Origin: Paractinoplanes brasiliensis
GTDB lineage: Bacteria > Actinomycetota > Actinomycetes > Mycobacteriales > Micromonosporaceae
Assembly: GCF_004362215.1 (NCBI RefSeq)
Contig: NZ_SNWR01000001.1
Location: 2,792,001-2,856,000, forward strand
Direction of reading: 5' to 3'
DNA: 64,000 bases
Shown: piece after piece, positions 58,893 to 64,000 of the stretch
Layout of the letters: each line of letters starts with the position of its first letter
Numbering within the stretch: the first letter of the stretch is position 1
Translations under genes and position numbers: made by a program
Notes under the pieces: model-generated
The model's input: the letters and a program-made list of their open reading frames with translations, nothing else
Database searches by the model: none
Told to the model about the DNA's origin: nothing

Positions 58893-61250
58893 ATGCGTGT
58901 TCCCGCGATCACCGACCCGGCCCACCGCGCCCTGGCTGCCCTCGTCGCCGTGGTGGTGCTGGCGCTGGCCGGTGTGGCCGGTCTCGCGGCGATCCGGCCG
59001 CCGTCGGCCCGGCCCGCCTCGGCGCCGGCCGCCGAGTTCAGCGCCGGCCGCGCGTTCGAACAGGTCGAGGCGATCGCCCGGCGGCCGCACCCGGTCGGCA
59101 GCCCGGCCAACGACGAGGTGCGCGAACACCTGCTGACCACGCTGCGGGGCCTGGGCCTGAGCCCCGAGGTGCAGGACACGGTGTCGATCGAGGGCGCCCG
59201 GCTGTCGGCCGGCGCGGGCGGCGCCGGTCTGGCCCGGGTACGCAACGTCGTCGCCCGCATCCCCGGCACCGGCTCGACCGGCCGGATCTTCCTGGTTGCG
59301 CACTACGACTCGGCCCAGGTCGCCCCGGGCGGCAACGACGACGCGGCCGGCACTTCGACGATCCTTGAGGTGGCCCGGGCCCTGCTGGCCGGGCCGCGCC
59401 CGCGCAACGACGTGGTGCTCGTGCTGACCGACGGGGAGGAGGCCTGCGTCTGCGGCGCCAAGGCGTTCGTCGATCAGCACCCGCTGGCCCGTGACGGCGG
59501 GGTCGTGCTCAACATCGAGGCCCGGGGCAGCAGCGGCCCGGCCATCATGTTCGAGACCTCGGCCGGCAACGGTGGGCTGGTCGGGGCCTACGCGCACGCC
59601 GCCAGGCCGGTGGGCACGTCGTTCGCGGTCGAGATCTATCGGCTGATGCCCAACGACACCGACTTCACCCCGTTCCGCGAGTCGGGCTTCGCCGGCATGA
59701 ATTCGGCCTACATCGACGGCGCGGCGGTCTATCACGCGCCGACCGACGTGCCCGCCGCGATGAACCGCGACAGCCTGCAGCATCACGGCGACAACACGCT
59801 GGCCGTGACACGGGAGCTGGCCGGCCGCGACCTGGCCACGCTCAAGGACACCGACGGCGGGGACGCCACCTACTTCCCCGTGCCGGGCCTGCTGGTGCGC
59901 CACCCCGGCTCGCTGGTCTGGCCGATCGCCGTGCTGGCCCTGGTCGCCGTGGCCGCGCTGGCCTGGGCGGCCCGCCGCCGTGAACTGATCACCACCCGGC
60001 GGGCCCTGGTGGCCGGCGCGCTGGCCCTGGCGCCGATCGTGCTGGCCCCGGTGCTGGCCCAGGCTCTGTGGCTGTTCCTGGCAACCATCAGGCCCGCGTA
60101 CGCCGGCATGCCCATCGACCCGTATCAGCCGGGGCTCTATCGGCTGGCCGTCATCCTCATGTCCGCGGCCGTTGTCCTGGCCTGGTTCGCGTTGCTGCGC
60201 CGCCGGCTCGGCCCCGCCGCCCTGGCCATCGCGGGCCTGGCCTGGCTCGCTGTGCTCGGCCTGGTGCTGGCCGCGGTGGTGCCCGGCGGTTCCTACCTGG
60301 CCGCCGTGCCCGCCCTCGCCGGGGCGCTGACCGGCCTGGTCGCCGTGCTGACCCGCGGCTGGGTGCCGGTGCTCGCCGTGGCCCTGGGCGGCGCCGTGGC
60401 CACGGTCATCCTGCTCCCGACGGTGATCATGCTGTTTCCGGCGCTGGGCCTGGGACTGGGCGCGGCCGGGGCGTTCCTCACGGTCCTGCTCGGCCTGGCC
60501 CTGGTGCCGGCGCTCGACCTGATCCACCCGCGGGCCGGTGGTCAGCGCGGTCTCGAGGCCCTGCGCAGCCGCCGCCGGGGCGCCCTGCCCGCGCTGGTCG
60601 CCGCCGTGGCCGCGCTGGCCTGCGCAGTGGCCGGGCTGGCGGTCGACCGGTTCGACGCCGAGCACCCGGCCCTGACCCACCTGATGTACGCGCTCGACGC
60701 CGACAACGGCACCGCCCGCTGGGTCAGCGCCGAGTCGAGGGTGCAGGGGTGGACCGGTCAGTTCGTGCACGGCGACCCGCATCGGGTGGACGACACGCTG
60801 CCGTCGTTCGGCCCCGAGCAGGTGCGCACCGGCGACGCCCCCGCCGCGAATCTGCCCGCGCCGCAGCTCACCGTCGAGTCGGACACCCGTACGGGGGAAT
60901 CCCGGGCGCTCGTGCTCCGGCTGAAACCGCAGCGTCCGGCCCGCCTGGTCACCCTGCACGTGGCGGCCGGGACGCAGGTGGAGTCGGCGACCGTGGGCGG
61001 CCGCCCGATGCCCGCCCGCGAGCCGATCGACGGCGCCTGGGCGTGGGGGTTCATCTTCCACGCCCCGCCCGCCGACGGCATCGAGATCAAGCTGACCGTC
61101 CGCGGCACGGGCCAGGTCAAGTTCCGGGCCATGGACGGCAGCGACGGCCTGACCGAGCTGCCCGGCTTCAGGCCCCGCCCGCCCGCGATCGGCGTCGTCG
61201 GCTCCCACACGAGCGAACTGCTCGGCGTGGCCAAGACCTACACGTTCTGA
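58893..61250 (+). CDS. M28 family membrane metallopeptidase (Fxna/ERMP1-like)
   Basis: A 785-residue membrane-anchored aminopeptidase-type protein. One helix near residues 13-33 is followed by an M28 zinc peptidase domain with ligands or catalytic residues in LVAHYDSAQ (His), GGNDDAAGTS (Asp), TDGEEACVCGAK (Glu), LNIEARGSSG (Glu) and VYHAPTDVP (His). Residues 345-570 form eight or nine hydrophobic helices, and a beta-rich C-terminal domain ends in LLGVAKTYTF. The topology is like eukaryotic ERMP1 and bacterial relatives. The substrate is unknown. It is convergent with the Smr gene, 22 bp apart. Confidence 0.92.
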   Translation: MRVPAITDPAHRALAALVAVVVLALAGVAGLAAIRPPSARPASAPAAEFSAGRAFEQVEAIARRPHPVGSPANDEVREHLLTTLRGLGLSPEVQDTVSIEGARLSAGAGGAGLARVRNVVARIPGTGSTGRIFLVAHYDSAQVAPGGNDDAAGTSTILEVARALLAGPRPRNDVVLVLTDGEEACVCGAKAFVDQHPLARDGGVVLNIEARGSSGPAIMFETSAGNGGLVGAYAHAARPVGTSFAVEIYRLMPNDTDFTPFRESGFAGMNSAYIDGAAVYHAPTDVPAAMNRDSLQHHGDNTLAVTRELAGRDLATLKDTDGGDATYFPVPGLLVRHPGSLVWPIAVLALVAVAALAWAARRRELITTRRALVAGALALAPIVLAPVLAQALWLFLATIRPAYAGMPIDPYQPGLYRLAVILMSAAVVLAWFALLRRRLGPAALAIAGLAWLAVLGLVLAAVVPGGSYLAAVPALAGALTGLVAVLTRGWVPVLAVALGGAVATVILLPTVIMLFPALGLGLGAAGAFLTVLLGLALVPALDLIHPRAGGQRGLEALRSRRRGALPALVAAVAALACAVAGLAVDRFDAEHPALTHLMYALDADNGTARWVSAESRVQGWTGQFVHGDPHRVDDTLPSFGPEQVRTGDAPAANLPAPQLTVESDTRTGESRALVLRLKPQRPARLVTLHVAAGTQVESATVGGRPMPAREPIDGAWAWGFIFHAPPADGIEIKLTVRGTGQVKFRAMDGSDGLTELPGFRPRPPAIGVVGSHTSELLGVAKTYTF

Positions 61251-61272
61251 GCGAAGGGCCGATGACCGCGAT

Positions 61273-61557
61273 CTATCGACCGCGGCCGCGGCGGCCGGTG
61301 GACTCGTTGTGGCGGAAGTGCACGAAGAGGCGGCCCCAGTTGTCGCCGTCCTTCTCGACCCGGTGGTAGAGCTGCTTGATCTCCTTCTGGTCGAGGAAAC
61401 GCAGCACCTTCTTCTTCAACGCGCCGCTGCCCTTGCCCGGGATGATCTCGACAGTGCTGGCCTTCTTCTGTACGGCCTCGTCGATGATCCCGCGCAGCGC
61501 ACGGTCGATCTCTTGCCCCTTGTTGAAGATGTCGTGCAGGTCGAGCTTCAGCTTCAC
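61273..61557 (-). CDS. Smr/MutS-type small domain protein
   Basis: A 94-residue free-standing Smr-like protein. The LDLH motif is KLKLDLHDIF, and the IIPGKGSGALKKKVLRFL block matches the HGxGxG-type loop of Smr, here with Pro instead of His. Smr domains are nucleases or nucleic acid binders. The His that normally precedes the glycines is missing, so nuclease activity is uncertain. GTG 61557 has GAGGA 6 nt upstream and overlaps the TPR stop by 4 bp. The C-terminus is basic (TGRRGRGR). Confidence 0.8.
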   Translation of the reverse strand: MKLKLDLHDIFNKGQEIDRALRGIIDEAVQKKASTVEIIPGKGSGALKKKVLRFLDQKEIKQLYHRVEKDGDNWGRLFVHFRHNESTGRRGRGR

Positions 61558-61928
61558 TGGGAGTCCTCTGCTTTGCCGAGCCACTGCTCGACCCGGTGCA
61601 ATGCGTCCTGGTAGTCGGAATGATGCTTCATCGCCGCGGCCAGCCTCAGGTGGGGCAGCGCCTCGCGGAAGCGACCGTCCCGTTCCAGTGTGCGACCCAG
61701 CACGTGGTGCGCGTAGTGGTCGGACGGATCATGCGCGACGAGCGCCCGCAGATGAGCCTCGGCCCGGCCGAGCTGGGCCGAGTTGAAGTAGGCGCGGGCC
61801 AGCAGCTGCCGCACGGCGGTGTTGCGCGGCTCGGCCTCGACTATCGGCTCGAGCAGCTTGGCCGCCCCGAGCGGGTCGCCGGACTCGAAGAAGAAGGTGG
61901 CCCTGCGGTACTCCTCGAGAAGGTCCAC
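61554..61928 (-). CDS. TPR repeat protein
   Basis: A 124-residue helical protein of about three tetratricopeptide repeats (YRRATFFFESGDPLGAAKLL, AYFNSAQLGRAEAHLRAL, VLGRTLERDGRFREALPHLR). TPRs mediate protein contacts, and no other domain is present. It is translated with the Smr protein through a 4-bp overlap, so the pair may form a functional unit. The GTG at 61928 is the start. It is divergent from the glycosidase-like gene. Confidence 0.85.
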   Translation of the reverse strand: MDLLEEYRRATFFFESGDPLGAAKLLEPIVEAEPRNTAVRQLLARAYFNSAQLGRAEAHLRALVAHDPSDHYAHHVLGRTLERDGRFREALPHLRLAAAMKHHSDYQDALHRVEQWLGKAEDSQ

Positions 61929-62058
61929 GTGTCACTCCCCACGCTCGCGCCGGCTACCCAACGCTGGCACAACAAAGGGCCGACGGCGAGTGTTCCGATG
62001 ATCCAAGCTTCCCGACAAAACGGCCCATAGGCCAACGCAGTCGTCAGACAATGCCTGC

Positions 62059-64000
62059 GTGGGCGACTTTCCGAGCCATCTCGTGACCGAACCGGCCCGG
62101 CGCAGATCCGGGCGATTCAAGGCGTCCGCGATCGGGGTCTTCGTGCTGGGCCTTTGCGCGCTGCTGGCCGGCGGCGCAGCGTCACCCGCGCTCGACACAC
62201 CGGCCTTCCTGATCTCGGGGATGAGCGAGATCCCGTCGCCGCCACGGGGCACGTCGTGGGCGCCGGCGCCACGCGAGGCCGGCGGCCTGCGGATGGTCGC
62301 CCGCTCGGTCGGGCAGGACTTCAACCTCTACACGGCCGGGGGCGACCGCACCTTTCTGCCCGGCGTCGACCTCGGCGACACCACTCCGGGTGGCCTGCCG
62401 CGCGAGGGCTCGATCTCGGCCGCCCAGTACCGGGCGTGGTTCGCCGGGATGAGCTGGCTGGGGCTGCGCGTGGTGCGGATCTACCGGATCCACCCGCCCG
62501 CTTTCTACGAGCAGCTGGCCGCGTGGAACGAGGCGAACCCGGACACCCCGCTGTACCTCGTGCAGGGGGTGGCACTGCCGGATCAGACGTACGTGGCCAA
62601 GAAGAACCTCTTCGACCAGCGCGTCACCACCGCGTTCCGCCAGGAGCTGCAGGCGGCCGCCCGGGTGGTGGCGGGCGACTACCGCCGGACCACGGTGCCC
62701 GGCCGGATCGGCGGCACGTACACCACCGACGTCACGCCGTGGCTGGCCGGCTGGATCGTGGGCGACGAGATCGACCCTGCCGCGGCGGTCGCCTCGGACA
62801 AGCGCAACGCCGGTGTGCCGCGGTTCGCCGGCAAGTACTTCCGCAACACGCCCCGGTCGACACCCACCGAGCGCTGGCTCGCCGCGCGGATGAACGACCT
62901 GGCCGGGTTCGTCGCCGAGCACGGGGTCAGCCAGCCGATCGCCTTCGTGAACTGGCCCACCACCGATCCGCTGCGCCACCCCGGGGAACCCCTCGAGCAG
63001 GAGGACCTGATCGGGATCGACGCCAACCACGTGCTGCCCACGGCGGAGTGGCCGGCCGGGACGTTCGCCAGCTATCACGCGTACCCGTTCTATCCGGACT
63101 TCCTGCGCCACGAGCCGGATCTGGTCGCGTACGAGTACGGCGGGCGCGCCGACCCGTACGCGGGATACGTGGCAGGCCTGCGCCGGCACCACTCGTCGAT
63201 ACCCACCCTGATCACCGAGTTCGGGGTGCCGTCGTCGATCGGCTCGGCCCACAACGCTCCCCTGGGCCGCACCCAGGGCGACCACAGCGAGCAGGACGCG
63301 ATGCGGATCAACGCCGAGTTGCTGCGCCTGATTCGCGACCAGGGCCTGAGCGCCGGGTTCGTGTTCAGCTGGGCCGACGAGTGGTGGCGTTACACGTGGA
63401 ACACGGAGGGCGTGCAGGACCCGCGGCGCCGGCAGCTCTGGCACGACCCGATGACCAACGAGCAGAACTTCGGCGTGCTCGCGATGGACGCGCAGGGGCA
63501 GCCTGACACCGCCGAGCAGCACCTGCTCAACGGCGGCGGGTGGCCGGCCACCGACGTCGACGCGTGGGTGGACGAGACGTACCTGCATCTGGAGATCGGA
63601 CTCGGGGACTCGCCGCCGGGAACCATGATGGTCAACTTCGACGTGCTGCCGGGGGTGACCGGCCCGCCGATGCCGGGCAGCTCCGACCGGCGGCCGGACG
63701 CCGTCTTCGCGCTCAACCTGGTCGGGCGCAACGGGCAGGCGTACGTGCGCAATCAGATCGACCCGATGCGGGTGGACTTCTCGGTGCCGGCCGCCGAGCG
63801 TGGGCAGTCCCCGACCGGCTGGAAGCCCTTCGAGTTGATCGTGAACCGGGCGCTCACCGTGCCGCCGAGCGGCGTCAAGCTCCCGGTCGAGCTGCAGAAC
63901 GCCGGGTGGCTGCGGCACGGGACGTGGGACACCGGCGACGCCGCCGCGGACAGCCGGGCGCTGTGGCGTCTCGACGGCGACAACCTGACCGTACGGGTGC
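62059..64000 (+). CDS. Secreted TIM-barrel glycosidase-like protein (3' end cut by window edge)
   Basis: 647 residues are visible and the C-terminus is outside the window. An N-terminal signal-anchor lies at about residues 22-42 (FKASAIGVFVLGLCALLAGG). A (beta/alpha)8-type catalytic region follows, with features of clan GH-A: WFAGMSWLGLRVVRIYRIHP, WLAGWIVGDEIDPAAA (possible acid/base Glu), FASYHAYPFYP and TLITEFGVPSS (possible nucleophile Glu). Beyond residue 500 the sequence is beta-rich, with YLHLEIGLGDSP. I do not recognise a named family, so the substrate is unknown. The start is uncertain: GTG 62059 or GTG 62083, neither with a ribosome binding site. Confidence 0.78.
   Translation, partial: MGDFPSHLVTEPARRRSGRFKASAIGVFVLGLCALLAGGAASPALDTPAFLISGMSEIPSPPRGTSWAPAPREAGGLRMVARSVGQDFNLYTAGGDRTFLPGVDLGDTTPGGLPREGSISAAQYRAWFAGMSWLGLRVVRIYRIHPPAFYEQLAAWNEANPDTPLYLVQGVALPDQTYVAKKNLFDQRVTTAFRQELQAAARVVAGDYRRTTVPGRIGGTYTTDVTPWLAGWIVGDEIDPAAAVASDKRNAGVPRFAGKYFRNTPRSTPTERWLAARMNDLAGFVAEHGVSQPIAFVNWPTTDPLRHPGEPLEQEDLIGIDANHVLPTAEWPAGTFASYHAYPFYPDFLRHEPDLVAYEYGGRADPYAGYVAGLRRHHSSIPTLITEFGVPSSIGSAHNAPLGRTQGDHSEQDAMRINAELLRLIRDQGLSAGFVFSWADEWWRYTWNTEGVQDPRRRQLWHDPMTNEQNFGVLAMDAQGQPDTAEQHLLNGGGWPATDVDAWVDETYLHLEIGLGDSPPGTMMVNFDVLPGVTGPPMPGSSDRRPDAVFALNLVGRNGQAYVRNQIDPMRVDFSVPAAERGQSPTGWKPFELIVNRALTVPPSGVKLPVELQNAGWLRHGTWDTGDAAADSRALWRLDGDNLTVRV

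Overview
The window is a contiguous piece of a high-GC actinobacterial chromosome. The evidence is strong G/C third-position bias, GTG and TTG starts, and families typical of the group: MoeZ, DUF3152, DUF3107, DUF1707, DUF3052, CsoR and a Ser/Thr kinase with a CBM2-like sensor. Gene content and order suggest a Micromonosporaceae member such as Actinoplanes, but the genus is an inference. I found no insertion sequence, prophage, integrase, rRNA or CRISPR array. The only RNA gene I can support is one tRNA-Tyr.

Layout. 1-9.2 kb: a rhodanese-type sulfurtransferase (cut by the window edge), a small membrane protein, YajQ, tRNA-Tyr, a MOSC protein, an acyltransferase-SGNH membrane enzyme, a DUF1707 protein, two MFS transporters and an HtpX protease. 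9.2-21.8 kb: a minus-strand run of complex I genes transcribed nuoB, (DUF2252), nuoC, nuoH, I, J, K, L, M, N. A PLP-dependent decarboxylase ends 9 bp before nuoB. nuoA, nuoD, nuoE, nuoF and nuoG are absent from the cluster. 21.9-29.4 kb: a GPH-type symporter divergent from a short gamma-glutamyltransferase homologue, an NAD-dependent epimerase divergent from a TetR regulator with a visible operator, an alkyltransferase-like DNA repair protein, and the proline pair proB-proA. 29.4-39 kb: a squalene-cyclase-fold protein, moeZ, a secreted DUF3152 protein, an alpha/beta hydrolase with a large disordered protein, TetR, DUF3107 and a DEAD-box RNA helicase. 39-46 kb: heme oxygenase with DUF2470, a methyltransferase, a CsoR/CopZ copper cluster, a RecQ helicase fused to a phosphoribosyltransferase domain, and DUF3052. 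46-53.5 kb: SDR, an MFS exporter with a probable leader peptide, a receptor Ser/Thr kinase, a membrane spermidine-synthase-like protein and a secreted coiled-coil protein with an M15-like C-terminus. 53.5-58.8 kb: a tight minus-strand signalling operon (PP2C phosphatase with receiver, CHASE3-type histidine kinase, single-domain response regulator) running into an inositol monophosphatase-family gene and an SDR. 58.9-64 kb: an M28 membrane peptidase, Smr and TPR proteins, and a truncated secreted glycosidase-like protein.

Many genes are translationally coupled by 1-8 bp overlaps (all of nuoC-H and nuoI-J-K-L-M-N, heme oxygenase-DUF2470, CopZ-membrane protein, PP2C-kinase-regulator-IMPase, TPR-Smr). 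A recurring oddity is in-frame minisatellite DNA (24, 36 or 39 bp units) inside otherwise ordinary genes. The most testable new observations are the leader peptide and Shine-Dalgarno-sequestering RNA ahead of the MFS exporter at 48.7 kb, and the incomplete complex I cluster carrying an embedded kinase-like gene.
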